Positions 35,441 to 48,449 of a stretch of 64,000 nucleotides of DNA are shown piece after piece. The stretch lies in assembly GCA_019155185.1 (NCBI GenBank), contig CM032808.1:6872716-6936715 (forward strand). The letters run 5' to 3'. The translations under genes were made by a program, and so were the position numbers. Positions within the stretch are counted from its first letter, which is position 1, and each line of letters starts with the position of its first letter. The DNA comes from Beaufortia kweichowensis (Eukaryota > Chordata > Actinopteri > Cypriniformes > Gastromyzontidae). The notes under the pieces were generated by a model that worked only from the letters and a program-made list of their open reading frames with translations, had not been told where the DNA came from and ran no database searches.

Positions 35441-38400
35441 ATGGCTCAGGAAAGGAAGAAAGGAGGAGTCCTTCCTCCTGATGGTGGCTGGGGATGGATG
35501 ATCGTGGCTGGCTGCTTTGTTGTAACTGTTTGCACACGTGCTGTCACAAGGTAAACATCATGTTTTAGATTTTTAGGGAACACATAAAATGATCAAATGT
35601 ATCAACTGTAAAGTCATTTAGGATAAAAGTTAAAGGTATAAGGTTTGGCTATCATAAGACTGCTAAATTCCCTGCATTGAGAAAGCAGATCACATGTTCA
35701 TAATAAAAACATTTTGTTAGCTTTGTACAATTTGCAAATAGTACATGTTGTATTCTTGGGCGTCACTTGTACTCTGTATCCTTAAAGTGCCCTGGGTTCA
35801 TTCTTTATATGGGTTTAATCCGTTAAACAGTACATACTCTTACATTAAGGGTACAAGAAGCACAACGGATTGTTATATTTAGTTCATTCCACACTGAGAA
35901 TTACTTAGAATGAGTCATTGGTTAACAAAGTGACAAGAGCTATCTGACGCAGCCTTCCAGGTCAGGTTACGTTTGACAGACTTGTAAACAACTTGCAGGC
36001 GTTGAAACCATCATGGATATAGATAACACTGTGTTGTTGTTCAACTGTTGGCAGAAAGTTTTTTTTGTTGTTGAGACATTTTTTGACAAGTTGTTTTTGA
36101 CTCTTCTTATTATTTATTGTTGCTGTTTTTTATTCCAATTAAATATCCCACAGTAAATGTAGTGGTATAATACAAAAGTGTATCACTTTTCTGTTAATGT
36201 AAGTGAATAGGCTATCAGGTCCTAACAGGGGTGTAACAATACACTCAGCTCACAATACTGTGAAACAATGTGATAGTATAATGATACTTTAAACATTTTT
36301 AAAGAAGAAACTTTCAGATAAATTACAAGTACAAATGTATTCCAAAACATTAACGATCTATTTTTAATAACATTTTTGTTATTGCATGCAACAATAAGCT
36401 CCACAATACAAACAGTACATTTTATGCATCGCAATATAATGTTCTACAATATATTGTTACATGAGTTGCTTTTTTGGCTGAACTACTTCTATAATGATTT
36501 TCAGTGAAATCATTTACACACAGTAAGAAATTATTGATATGTCCCACTTCTGTTTTCGGTAAAGTTACATTTTAGATGATTTAACCTGTGTGTCGGGTTA
36601 TTACTTCTTATGTTTGTCAATGTATTTACTTTCTTGTAAAATGGTAACCAAGAATGGACTATAGTGCTTTGTAAAAACTGCCCCTTCATCAGTGTTTTAA
36701 AGGTAATGAAAACAAACAAACTTAAAGTAAAAGTAAAGCTAAAAATCTTGTAATTGCTATTCATTATGAGATTATCGTTCACTGTCACGCGAAAACCTGA
36801 CCAGCAAGTTCTCAAAGCTGCTAAAGGAGTGTAAAATTTCGAGACAAAAGACGATCAGTCAGGCGCGAACAAAATAGCTTTATCATGTGACCTCTCACCC
36901 CTGTAATGAGGCCATTTCTTTTGACCATTTCTGAAGTCTCGTAGAGATAAGTGGTAATAATCAACCTGAAGAGAAACATTATGAAACCTCCCACAAAGCT
37001 TAAAGGGCAGCCGGTGGTCCAACGATGGAAAATGTGCCTTTTCAACCACTTTTTATCTTCTGTTTTCGTTTCTGTCATTAACCCCTTTGAAAGTTCTTAT
37101 CATTTTTGTATTTACATGCTATTCAAGATAGTGACTTTTCACCCTCGTAGGCCAATATGCTTAGTGTTTTCACACTTATTGTCAAATGGTTGACATCTTT
37201 GATGGCTGTCGTCGTCTCTGACCAGTGGCGGGCGTCGTGAGAGTCGCTGGCTGTCGTACCCACACTGTGTGCCTTGACCCGGGTGACCTGCCTGGTGATC
37301 TAGTTGTGTTTATTCAGGTGCAGACCAGGCACTACAGAGCCTCATTACCCCGTTCATGTCCAAACACTCACGATCTGCACAGCTATTCATAAATTACTGG
37401 CTGTGAATGGCACTCGGGCCCCTTTGAAATCTGCAACCTCAGCATTGGACTTTAAAGCGTGTTGTTATTCCGTATCAAAGTGTGATCTTTGTAATGCATA
37501 CAGTGTACATTTTGTGTTGTATATGTTTCATGTTGTGTTGTCTCTTCTCTGTTCCAGATGTATCTCCATATTCTTTGTTGAATTTCAAATGCACTTTGCT
37601 AGAGATTATTCTGGGACAGCATGGATTCATTCATTAGTGGACTGCACAACTATGCTCTGTGGTATGTTATAATGATAAACTGAATTGTCACCCAAAAGCC
37701 AGTTTGTATTATTGTATAAAATAGCGTATGGGAAACATGATGATATCTGCAAATTGTCCGTGTTTCTGTTGGTTGAAATCCCAGGGAATGCATGTGCTGA
37801 TAAAATGATAGCTGCTTTGACACCAAAAGTTGTATTATTGGCCAATCAATAACCAACAAAGCAAAAACACACTGGTTTATGCTTAAAGCAATAGTTTCAA
37901 CAAAAAAAAAAATTATTCACCTTTATGTCGTTCAAAACCTGTGTATAACTCTTATACAGAAGTCATTTTGAGAAATATCTCTGTGGTTTAATATCCATAC
38001 AAAGAAAGTCAATAAGGGGCCAATGACGTTTGGTTACCAACGTTATTTAAAATATCTTTATTTGTGTTTTGCAGAAAAAAAGAAGCTTCATTTAGACTAA
38101 TTAATTAATCTTTGATCATTCGATCAGTCACACATACAATGAGAAGCAGAGGCAGAGTTTGTTCCCATCTGAGACAATACTGTTGCATAAGACACTGGGA
38201 AGACTTGTAGCCTGTGGGAGGTACAAATCGTTCTCTTGATGTCAGCAACACACAGCGAACATCTTGAGAGAACACGCCAGTGTCGCAAGCCTGACCCAAA
38301 AAAAACAGGCCTGTTTGCTTTCATTACACCCGGTGCGGGTTGCTGTTGACAGTAAAACAATCTTAAGAATTACATTGCTAAGGAAAGCCATTTTTAGTCT

Positions 38401-41376
38401 GGACCTGCTGACTAGTAAACAAAAGACGTAAGAAATTGTGTTATTACAGAAAGCCTTTCAAAATCATTGATTGACTTGGTTTCTGGGACATTGCTGGATA
38501 TTTACATAACATTTGCATGTACACATATCCAAAGCAACTTGCAAGACATTCAGGGCATATCTGTTAGTATTTGCATTCCCTGGGGATTAAAACCCATGAC
38601 CTTGATGTTTCTAACACCGTGATTTATAATTATTAGTTTGTTCCGAAGTGCTTATTTTTTGTCTTGCTATATATTGTGGAGCATTACTTCTTTAGCATGC
38701 ATATACATTACATATGTGTTATGCATATGCGTAACGTCCACATTACTCTTGAAGCTCCACTGGGAAGTCTGATTGGGAATCGGCTGTCATGCCGGGTGGC
38801 TGTAATACTAGGAGGATTCCTGGCATCTATAGGACTAGTAATCAGCTCCTTCGCTACCAGTCTGGAATATCTCTACCTTTCTCTGGGAATCCTAACTGGT
38901 AAGACACAACTGGTGAAACAAGTCTATAATATCGCCAACTACTACTTAATATTTGACCTAATTACTGGAGTGACAACAGTCAAATATACAGTTAAAGTAA
39001 TAGTTTACCCAAACATGAAAATGTTACTATAATTTACTTACCCTTATGTCATCCCAAGGTCATCCAAATTTTTATTTTTTTAATTTAGGTATTTTTAAAA
39101 GTAGTAGTCTTTTCATCAATATATAGTGTGTCATGATTCGATTAGAATTAACCTGTTAACTGTCACCGTTCCTCAGGAGGGACACCTATGTTATTTTCCT
39201 ATTATTTTTAATATTTCATTGTTGAATTTTATTCTATTCATGACAAACTAAAAATTAATGGACAGGTATAAGACTCAAGATGAAATATTTGACAAATTTT
39301 CATAACAATAAACATAAACAAAAATAATAATTTAAAAATTTGTTAGAAATACTGTAATTTATAAAAAAACTAAAATGAATATTTAATCTATAATATCTAA
39401 AAATGTGGTTCGGCAGTACATTTTCATGTGTTTTCGATTTCTGCTGTGACAGTTGTCAGATTACATTTTTCATAAAAAAAATGTATTTGAGGTATTTTTA
39501 AAAATAACGTTAACATGTTTTATATATTTTTATTGTTAGGAAAATTTGTCAAATATTTATTTCTGAGTTTCTTCATCAATATATATTTTGTCACGATTAT
39601 ATTAGAATTCAACTATGAACTGAATAGTGAAATAACTTCCCGTGTAATGGTGATAATTAACAGGTTAAGCAATCTTTAAAAAAAATACTTCACCACTCCA
39701 GTGTAAGTCCAAAATGTTTACAGATACTGTAGTTTTTGGTTCCATATAGCAAAACTTCTCACAATAACTATTGTACTTTTGCAGGTCTTGGCTTTGCACT
39801 TTGTTATACGCCAGCTATTGCCATGGTTGGTGTGTATTTCTGCGAGAGGAAGGCTTTGGCCTATGGCATTGCCATGTCTGGAAGCGGCATCGGGACCTTC
39901 ATCCTGGCCCCTGTTGTCCAGCTGCTCATTGAACACTACTCGTGGCGCGGTGCGCTTCTTATTCTGGGTGGTTTTGTATCTCACCTGTGTGTGTGTGGAG
40001 CTCTGTTACGACCTATACTTTTAAAGGAAGAGGAGGCCTGCCCTCTTCCAGTGGACACCGAGTCTGGCTATAACGTCAAACTGCCTGCAGTGAATGGTGT
40101 CCATACAGAAAAGGCCGCAGGCATTGAAAAAGAAGCAGGTTGTAAACAGCGCTGCCTTCAGTCCATGCAAGAATACAGCTTCCTGCTCATGCCCGACTTC
40201 CTGGTGCTGGCAGGGTCTTTCCTGCTTTTGGCTACTGGCTGCAGTCTGCCGTTTGTGTACTTGGTGCCGTATGCGCTGGATGTAGGTGTCAGTCATCACA
40301 ATGCTGCCTTTCTAATGTCCATATTGGGAGTCATTGACATCATTGGCAACATCACGTTTGGCTGGTTGACTGACAGGAGGTATGTTGTCATGTGCATTCG
40401 AGACTAAACAGTCAAAAAGAAGGATAGGTCATTTATTGACCGAGCCACATGTTGTTTGTCCTTTAGGTCAATTTTTCTTTTTCGAGGCACTGATTATGTA
40501 ATTCAGTCTCAGCTAATTCAGCTGTCAGTTAAGAATTGAATACAAATATGATTGGGAAAGGTTGAAAAGGGGCTCGGATTTTAAGAAAACAAACAAAGAA
40601 TATAGATGTTTGTGTTTTTGAACATGCTGACTAACCCTTTCTGTATCTCTCCTTTAGGTGTCTGAAAAAGTACAGGAATATATGCTACATGTTTGCAGTG
40701 GGAATGGAAGGTTTATGCTGTCTTTTTATTCCCCTCTTACACACATTCGTTCTGCTTGTACCCTTCTCTGTGCTATACGGGTACTTTGATGGAGCATATG
40801 TTGCTCTTATCCCTGTGGTTACATCTGATGTTGTAGGGACAACCTACCTTTCTTCAGCTCTTGGTGTTGTGTACTTCCTTCATGCGGTTCCTTATCTGGT
40901 CAGTCCGCCCATTGGAGGTAGGAGCAGCAAAATTTTACATTTTCTTGAAGTTTTATAAGTGGATTATACATGTAAACAAATTTCTTATTCATTTTAACAT
41001 GCTACAAATAAACATTAGGTTACAAATAATGTGGAATATACTTTAACTATTATAGTCAATTTTAGGATAAGAGAGATTTTTTTTTATTCTAGGCAAACGG
41101 TAACTACACTGATACTGAAATGAAATAAAAATTAGCCTAGGTAATCATGTGGTTGGTGATTTTGTTTTAGGATGGCTGGTGGACACCACGGGGACTTACA
41201 CAGCAACATTCTTTCTAAGCGGGTTTGCCATGATCTCAAGCTCTCTCTTGCTGTTCGTAGCCGCCATCATTCGCCACTGCCAGAGAAAGCAAAAAAACTG
41301 TCTAAGCAAAGACCCAAAATTGGAGTCATGTGAGGGCAAACAAGTGGACTATTATACTAAAAAAATAAAGACCTGA
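35441..41376 (+). CDS. slc16a12: Monocarboxylate transporter 12 (SLC16A12, creatine transporter)
   Basis: Six coding exons: 35441-35550, 37558-37661, 38755-38898, 39785-40379, 40658-40917 and 41171-41376, with continuous phases. The product is about 472 residues. It is a 12-TM major-facilitator protein of the plasma membrane; mammalian SLC16A12 transports creatine and guanidinoacetate, and human variants cause cataract with renal glucosuria. The MCT signature PPDGGWGWMIVAGCF opens TM1 and YFCERKALAYGIAMSGSGIG marks the TM4-5 region; a large loop separates TM6 and TM7, then YSFLLMPDFLVLAGS, FLMSILGVIDIIGNITFGWL and the last TMs. The start is the ATG followed by AQERKKGG, directly ahead of the signature. 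The tail after TM12 is short and basic (RHCQRKQKN). It sits next to pank1 in the same orientation, as in other vertebrates. Confidence 0.95.
37885..38100. repeat. Short DNA-transposon remnant in slc16a12 intron 2
   Basis: Contains the family words ATTATTCACCTTTATGTCGTTCAAAACC and a middle 'CATACAAAGAAAGTCAATAAGGGGC' part, related to the elements at 54.1 and 58.7 kb. Ends are degraded. Confidence 0.5.
38495..38625 (-). mobile_element. SINE-like repeat, minus orientation
   Basis: In plus orientation it has the tail motif ATATCCAAAGCAACTTGCAA and then GGGGATTAAAACCCATGACCTTG, the complement of a tRNA-like B box. Related to other teleost tRNA SINEs. Confidence 0.55.
38985..39080. repeat. Short DNA-transposon fragment in slc16a12 intron 3
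   Basis: TTAAAGTAATAGTTTACCC followed by ACTTACCCTTATGTCATCCCAAGG matches the left end of the same cyprinid repeat family. Only the left part is seen. Confidence 0.55.
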
Positions 41377-42529
41377 TGGTAACAGTCCCAGCCACTTCAT
41401 AGCACTGGGATAGTAATTTGTACTGTTTTTTAAAATCCATTGTAAAAACGTTATTTTTTGCAGAAGGTTATTTAGAGTCATATATTGTTTAATTAGTAAT
41501 ACATTTGTTGTATAAAAATATGTGTGTAAAAAAGGTGACATGCCATTTTATTCAGTATCTTTTTAAAAAGCATTTCATTCTGAAAGAGAATGAAAACTTT
41601 ATAAAGGAGAAACTTCAAGCTGCTGCACATTGCATGATACACATTAATGTGCCTTAATGTAGAATTTTTGTTTTTTTAACTGTGGATCATAAAGCTACAG
41701 AATGTAGTTCATTGTAACTCATGATCTATCTGGAGTAGGTTGTCTTTTACATCAGCAGAGGGCAGTGCTGCTGCATCCATAAATACCTGCAAGACTTCTT
41801 TAACTGGCTGGTACAGGTACTAGTTGGTAATACAGTACTACTACAACTGGAGAAAAACTTACTTTTGCATAAAAAGTCCCCTAGTCACATTACCTTTGTT
41901 TCCCACTTTAATAGTACATGTTTACGTTTACATGGTCATACAGTTATTACAGTTTTATTCTATAATGCACAGTATAAATGACAGCATAATCAGAGTTTAT
42001 TTATAATCATATAATCATATTTTGATCTCCATTTTAAAACGTTATTCAGCTTGCACAAAGGAGCATAATTCATGCAGAGGTTAATGCAAAAAAATGTGGA
42101 AAGAAATTGTTATTTAGATCCCGTCCTGTGAATGAAGCACATTTTCAACTTATTTTGTCTAATAAATCTTAATACAGAGGGTTGTCTGTTGCACATGCCA
42201 TAAGTCTTATCATTTGAATTGTTGAAGCAATTTAAGTATACATTAATTGGCACAAAATATAGTTAAAAACAATGCAATACTACTATATACTAGAAATATT
42301 TACTATAAAAACAAAACCCTAATTATACATAAAACAGCCCATCAATGAAGGTTATGCTACTGATTCAAATTTTAAATCTCTGAAAACAAATTTTTATATC
42401 TATAGCAATGGGTAGATACATGGTGGTTTTCTTAGTGAATAATATGCATACTTAATCACTTGATTTACTAAAAGAACATCTCTTTTAGAGATCTTGATCA
42501 ACTTCAACGGCTTTATCTGCATTATTGGC
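41377..42529. other. Intergenic space between convergent slc16a12 and the first IFIT gene
   Basis: Holds the 3'UTRs of the two convergent genes and no further gene. A TCTAATAAATC polyadenylation-type site near 42160 is on the plus strand and could serve slc16a12. Confidence 0.5.
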
Positions 42530-44260
42530 CTAACACAAATCAAGTCTTTTTTGACGAATGAGTGTCATTATGTTAATGCCTTTCTCATTATTGGGGTCCT
42601 CCTTCAGAAGACTCTGGGCGATCATCTTCAGTTTATAAGCACTTTTAGTCCCCTCACTGCTCTGTGGGTCTGTTTTCAAACACTCCATGTAATGATGGAT
42701 GGCTTTTCCCTTATTTTTGCTCATGTACAGCTGGAACAGAGCATAGTTGTAATGGACTACGTGCAGATTTTTTTTTTTCTCTGTAGCTGTTTTAAATGTT
42801 TTTTCAAAATGTTTCTCTGCCAGGTCGTATTCACCCTTCTCTCCATATAGAAGTGCGAGCTCACTCATTGCAATAATGAAGTCAGCTTTTAGAGAGGTTG
42901 CTTTTCCTAAATGGTAGATACTCTTTTCATGAGTCTCATTTATTTCAGTCAAGTGACTTTCTTTCATTTCTTTTTGTAAATGATTTTTCTTCTTTCTGTA
43001 GCATGTTGCTAACTGATGATGTACGAATGCTGTACCTTTTGAGCTTTTTAGCAAATTCTCTAGTAGTTTAATGGACCTATCTACTAAACCACGATCCCTG
43101 AAGTATATACAGGCATATCTCACGACGAGCAGTTTGTCTGGAGACCTACTCAAAGCTGCCTCCACCAATTTCTCAGACTCATGCATCTGTTCTTTACAAC
43201 ATGACATTAGTTTTATTCCTAATTTAACTTTAAGGACATCATCATCTGGATCTTTGTCGATGGCTTTCCTCAGCTGTTTGATTGCAGGTGAATCCACTGT
43301 GCAAGCTTCAGTTTCAGTGCGATACAGAGCAGTTGCATAACCAACATTCCACACACTATTGTCTGGATCCATCTCTACAGCCTTCCTCAAAAACTCTTTG
43401 CCTTGCTCGTAATATTTGGGAGAGAATTTAAGGAAGGCCCAGCCTTTCTCACCAAGCACCTCTGGAACAGACTTAGTTGGGAATTTTTCATTTATCTCTT
43501 GTAGTTCCTTTAGGTAACGTTCACATTCTGTACAGTTATTCATGTGGTAATTCAACCAGGCTAAATTTCCATAGCTGACAATGAGATGTTTGTCGCAGTG
43601 ATCCCCAAAGCTTTCTTTAACCTTTGCTTCAGATTGCTTCAGGTGCTTAAGGGCCTTTTCTTTATCTCCAAGAAGGAATTTCACATATCCTATGAAGTTG
43701 TGAGCTCTTGCAACTTCTTCGCTCTTCCCTATACCGAGCTCAGCCTGTTCCTCTAGCCTATAGAGGAGATACTGTAAATCTACATCCTTCTGATTAAGTT
43801 CCCATGTGAAGTGACACTCCAGCTGGTCGAGCTTTGTTTTTAAACTGTCTTGACTGAAAAGAAAACCAGTAAACTGGTTAAATTGATTTCTTTGAAAACA
43901 TTCAACCTAACAAAAGTCTTTATTAGTAAACAACAAATAACAATGTTCTTTTAAACATAAACCAAAACTAATTTAACATAAATGAATTAGTGAAACATTA
44001 TGAATGAAACATAAATAACTAAAAACTAAACATATAAAAAACTAAAATATTTAATATAAATAATCCACAGTAAGTTAAAGTTGCATGAAATATAGGCATT
44101 TCTCATGAACGTGGATGTCTCATGTAGGCTACTTGTCGGCCATTGCAAATCACAACAATCTTCTTATAAATCTTCAAAACCAAAATTCTCATCACCACTT
44201 AGTTTTAAATCATTATTGAGAGAAATCTTAATATTTAGATTTAGAAAGTACTTACCTCAT
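42530..44260 (-). CDS. ifit: IFIT family protein A (interferon-induced, TPR repeats)
   Basis: Exon 1 contributes only ATGAG (44256-44260, donor GTAAGT); exon 2 is 42530-43853 (acceptor TTTTCAG). The frame joins as MSQDSLKTKLDQLECHFTWE and yields about 442 residues. IFITs are cytosolic antiviral effectors built of TPR helices that bind foreign RNA 5' ends or other partners. Family marks here: the LECHFTW start, a LIVSYGNLAWLNYHM TPR, EVLGEKGWAFLKFS, DNSVWNVGYATALYRTE and FVHHQLATCYRKKK. It is shorter at the C-terminus than the 477-residue copies B and C, ending LIRQKRLDLC. It is the most diverged of the cluster. ISRE-like motifs lie upstream. The tiny first coding exon is the classic IFIT gene structure, so the start was placed there rather than at the internal Met. 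Confidence 0.93.
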
Positions 44261-44373
44261 GATGTCGTTACTTTTTGTGAGAAGTGTAAAGTACCCAGTG
44301 TGTAGTACCAAAACCGATGTTTCAAAGCAAAGTACAAATAGCGCAGTAAGTTCGCCTTTTATTCAGTGATTAA

Positions 44374-44383
44374 CTTTCGTTTC
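44374..44383 (-). promoter_or_regulatory. ISRE-like site of IFIT A
   Basis: Minus-strand GAAACGAAAG, the GAAANNGAAA interferon-response core, lies about 115 bp upstream of the ATG. A weaker AAAACTGAAACT lies on the plus strand near 44487-44498. IRF/ISGF3 binding is inferred. Confidence 0.65.
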
Positions 44384-44399
44384 TGCAAAAATACTTGAA

Positions 44400-44928
44400 C
44401 AATAGTGTTTATTTTAAACAAGACTTTCTTGAAAATCATTTGTTACCTGATAAATGAGCATCGCCCCAATGTTATCATGACGATCAAAAACTGAAACTTA
44501 AAGTTCCTCAAATGCTTTATTGCTCTTGTGAAACCGGTACAACATACTCATGCAAATTAAGTCAAAAGTTTTAAAATATTCTAACATGTTCATACAGGAT
44601 TATTTTTCCAATATAAATATTAAATAATCAATAATATATTGCTCCTTTTGCATTTAAACATTTCTGAAAGGGTGGATTGTTTTCTTTACAAGGATCAAAG
44701 CCCTATACGAAATGAAACAAATCAAGAGATTTGTTCCCTACACCCTAACATACAGAAACTAATACGCCACACTAAGAAATGATATCAAATATTATAATAG
44801 CATAATTCATGAGAAAATGCTGTTTTACTTTAGCAAAGATGTTGATTAGGTCTGAATATTTTTATGTGCTGGAAAAATATAAAACCAATTTTCTGTTTTT
44901 CTAGTTTAGACATACATAAAAACTTGTT
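44400..44928. other. Short gap between IFIT A promoter and the DIRS element
   Basis: AT-rich, no gene. It ends at the left terminal repeat of the DIRS-like element. Confidence 0.5.
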
Positions 44929-45126
44929 TAACCTTAAGGCATGTTCCCTTTCAAGGGAACTCAACGCTGCGTCAGCGAATGACGCTATGGGAACGCCTTT
45001 GCGTGACCGCGTCTGAAGCACATGTGCAAGATTGCCGAATGGCGGGACAGAACGTCACGGGCGGGTGACGTCAGGACCAGGAAGCTATAAAAGAGCGTGG
45101 AACGCACACACATTCAGCTTTTGTGC
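44929..45126 (+). repeat. DIRS left inverted terminal repeat
   Basis: Inverted and imperfectly matched with 50107-50320. Landmarks: GTTCCCTTTCAAGGGAAC near the outer end, GAATGACGCTATGGGAACGC, and CAGGACCAGGAAGCTATAAA. The TATAAA near 45086 is a likely promoter element for the internal ORFs. Confidence 0.85.
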
Positions 45127-45226
45127 CTTCAGCTGCGCGTGTGTATGTTTGTTGAATGTGTAGGGTGCTCGAAAACGCCATTAACTGAGTGTGTGTTGTG
45201 TGAGAGAAAGAAATAAGTTTTCAAAC

Positions 45227-45752
45227 ATGTCTTTCAAACCGTGTGTTCCCCCATGTGCTCGCTTTTTAACGAGTGGGGATTCTCACGAGTTTTGTGTTGT
45301 TTGTTTGGGGGTGGATCATGCCCGGTCGGCGCTTGAGAGCGCATTGTGAAGCTCTCCCTCTCCGCACTCTTCGCTCTCGGCTGGCATGTGCTAATAAACA
45401 TGCCCAGCCTAGCGGTTCTCATGGCGGCGCCGGTCCTGCCGAGGCAGGGCAGCGGCTACCGTCATGGGGATCGCAGATGGACTTGGCTGATGTGATGGAG
45501 ACGAGCCCGCCCTTTCTCCTCCCTCTCGCTTCGTCCTCTCCACCTCGGTCAACAAGCCCGTGGTGCGGTTCCTGTTGCCAGTGGGGGGAGTCCACATTTT
45601 TGCTGTCTTCCTCTGAGGAGGGAGATTTGCAGAGTGTGGACACGGGGGAAAATGAGCGTCCCCCTATGTATGAAGAGCTGGTTGAGGTGGTGACGCTGGC
45701 AGTCGCCCAGTTAAAACTTCGACTGGCCGCTGAAGCCGAAGCGCCAGCCTAG
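45227..45752 (+). pseudogene. Gag-like ORF remnant of the DIRS element
   Basis: An ATG at 45227 opens a Cys-containing N-terminus starting MSFKPCVPPCARFL and meets a stop after about 40 codons. A second frame then continues to 45752 with a Ser/Glu-rich acidic stretch and a coiled-coil-like end. The position before RT and the style fit a DIRS ORF1. Broken. Confidence 0.6.
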
Positions 45753-46699
45753 CAAGCTGGATGAGCTTTCTCAGCCAAAACGCCACCTCACCGCCCGGGC
45801 TTACCTTTCTTTCCCCGACCTTCATAATGAGTTATCCGGTCGTGGAATAAACCATATTCGCCCGTGTTCACAGTCCCCGTACCTCTGTGTATTCCAACAT
45901 TGCGGGGGCAGCGGAGCACGGGTATAACGCGATGCCAGCGGTGGAGCAGACGCTTGCGGGCTATCTGTCCCCGGTTGCGGCATCGTCGCTCAAGGCCCCG
46001 GTTCTCCCATCAAAGCCGTGCAGAACCACCTCCCCGGCTTTGGTGGGAAGGCGATTCGCAGCAGGTCAGGCTGGAGCATGCCTACACACGATATCCATGC
46101 TCCAGGCCTATCAGGCTGACCTGCTGCGGGAGCTAGATGAAGCGTAGGTGTGGACCCGGACGCAGTTCGTGAGCTGCGCCGGGCCACTGATGTGTCTCTC
46201 CGTTCCATCCGAGAAACAGCCAAGGCTGTGGGCAGGTCTATGTCTGCTCTGGTGGCTACGGAGAGGCATTTATGGTTGAACCTCTCGGGCATCAAAGCAA
46301 CCGATAAAACCCTGCTGCTTGATGCCCCGCTGTCCCCCGGGGGCCTGTTCGGCGATGCGGTTAACTCCGTCGTCGACAGGTTCCGGGATGCTAAGAGCCA
46401 GGCCGCGGCCTTCTCACAATTTATCCCTCGCCGTCATCGGGGTGCTGAGGCTGCTGGGCGGGAGCAGCCCCAGCCCTCCACCTCTGCTTACCGAGGTAGG
46501 CAGAAGGAGAGTGTTTCCTCCCGAGCCCCACCACAACGCCAGTGGGGCTCTGAAGGCACTCTAGGCCCCGCCCTTCCCAGCCGAAAACGGACCTGAGGGC
46601 CGCGCATTCAGGCTAAGACGGCCCGGGACCAAGAGGGGCGGGCACCTGACTGCCGCGGCATCAGCCTGTCCCCGCAAAGCCCCCTGGGAGCAGACCTGT

Positions 46700-47260
46700 T
46701 AACGCCTCATCATACGGGCTTCTACAGCCGTTACTTCATAGTTCCCAAAAAGGATGGAGGCTTGCGGCCTATTCTAGATCTGCGCACCCTGAATCTTTCA
46801 GTAAAGAAGCTGAAGTTCAAGATGCTTACACTCAGACAGATTGTGTCTCAAATCCGTTCTGGCGGACTGGTTTGTCACAATAGACATGAAAGACGATACT
46901 TCCATGTCTCCATCCTACCGAAGCACAGGAAGTTCCTGAGGTTCGCCGGGCGAAGCGCACTCAATATCGGGTTCTCCCCTTCGGCTCTAGCCCTGTCACC
47001 TCGCACCTTTACCAAATGTGATGCTGCCCTGTCGCCGCTATGCTTTACGGGCATTCGAATTTTGAACTACATAGACGATTGGCTTATTCTGGCAGAGTCA
47101 GAAGCCTTTAGCGTCCAACATCGAGATGTTGTTCTCGGCTCACATGAAGGAGTTGGGGTTACGGCTGAACGCCAAGAAGAGTTCACTTTCTCCAGTTCAG
47201 AGAATAACTTTCCTAGGCGTAGAATGGGACTCGAGGGTCATGTCTGCCCGCCTTTACATG
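46700..47260 (+). pseudogene. Reverse transcriptase remnant of the DIRS element
   Basis: Conserved RT blocks are visible: VPKKDGGLRPILDLRTLN, an FHVSILPKHRKFLRF block and the catalytic YIDDWLI, whose YIDD codons lie at 47068-47079. A frameshift falls around 46870-46920 and another after the YIDD box, so the domain is split over frames. Confidence 0.85.
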
Positions 47261-47639
47261 GTGCGCATTCAAACCATTCAGGCAGCCACAAAGGGATCAA
47301 ATTGCATCAACGAGTCACAGTCCTGCACTGGCAGCACATACCGGTCTCATGGCAGCGGCAGCCAGCGTCCATACCTCTGGGCCTGCTACACATGAGACCT
47401 CTCCAATGGTGGCTCAAATCCAAAGGGTTTTCCCGAGGGGAACCTTCCCGCATCATTCAGGTCACCCACAGGTGTCTGAGGGTACTAGCGGTGTGGGGCA
47501 AACCTGGGTTTCTCTCCCAGGGCCCGACATTGGGTCAATATGTCATCGCCAGAACGCTTTATGACAGATGCATCCCCGTCAGGCTGGGGCGCTGTAATGG
47601 AAGACCGCTGCTCCAGAGGTCTATGGAGGGGGCCGCCAG

Positions 47640-47960
47640 CTCGAGTGGCACATAAATTGCCTAGAGTTGCTGGCGGTTTGGCTTGCTTTGAGGCAGTTCC
47701 TTCCTCACCTCAGTAACAGACACGTGTTGGTCCTGACGGACAACACGCCAGCGGTTGCGCATACATCAACCATCAGGGTGGTCTCCGCGGTCGCCGCCTC
47801 TTTACAAATTGGCACACCAGATCCTGTTGTGGTCCTTAGCGGGAAGCTGCTCTCACTCAGAGCAGCGCACATCCCGGACGGTTGAATGTGGGAGCCGGGG
47901 CGCCCTGGTCGGTGCGGCAGGGGCGAGGCCAGGGAATGGAGACTTCACCCCGAGGTGGTG
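47640..47960 (+). pseudogene. RNase H region remnant of the DIRS element
   Basis: Pieces such as CLELLAVWLALRQFLPHL and LVLTDNTPAVAH resemble the DIRS RNase H, with the Asp of TDN. The following part AAHIPDG is in line with that domain, interrupted by a stop. Confidence 0.7.
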
Positions 47961-48449
47961 AATCTGATCTGGGATACCTTTCTCCCAGCACAAGTGGACC
48001 TGTTTGCGCCTCTGGAGACGGCGCTTTGTCCTTTATGGTTCTCCCTGTACCTCCAGCCCCTCTGGGGCTGGATGCTCTCGCACATCCGTGGGCGAGGCTA
48101 CGCTTGCACGCTTGCCCTCTCGATCGCTCTGCTCCGGGGAGTCCTGGAACGGTGCGCCAGCACAGGGTTCGCCTGTTACTGGTGGCACCCTTTAGCTGGC
48201 CGCCCGAAGTTTGGTTCTCGGACCTGATAGCATTCTCTCGGCGGCACCCGCTGAGGCTGCCGCCAGGAAAGACCTTCTGTCTCAGGAGCAAGGCACTGTT
48301 CTGCACCCTTGCCCAGAGATGTGGAAACTGTGGGTCTGGCCCCCTGAGGGGCTTGGTGCGGCTCGGGTCTCTCGACCGAGGTTGTAGCAACCATCTTGTA
48401 ATCCAGGGCTCCCTCTCCACGCAGGAAGCTGTACGCCTTGAAATGGGAA

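Noticed and set aside
36822..37193. Overlapping ORFs of 80-85 codons in slc16a12 intron 1
   Set aside because: Found on both strands without a shared family, splice context or compositional signal. Likely chance ORFs.
47857..48420. Minus-strand 187-codon ORF within the DIRS element
   Set aside because: Arises from the GC-rich composition. The plus-strand frames show RT, RNase H and recombinase motifs, whereas this one shows none.
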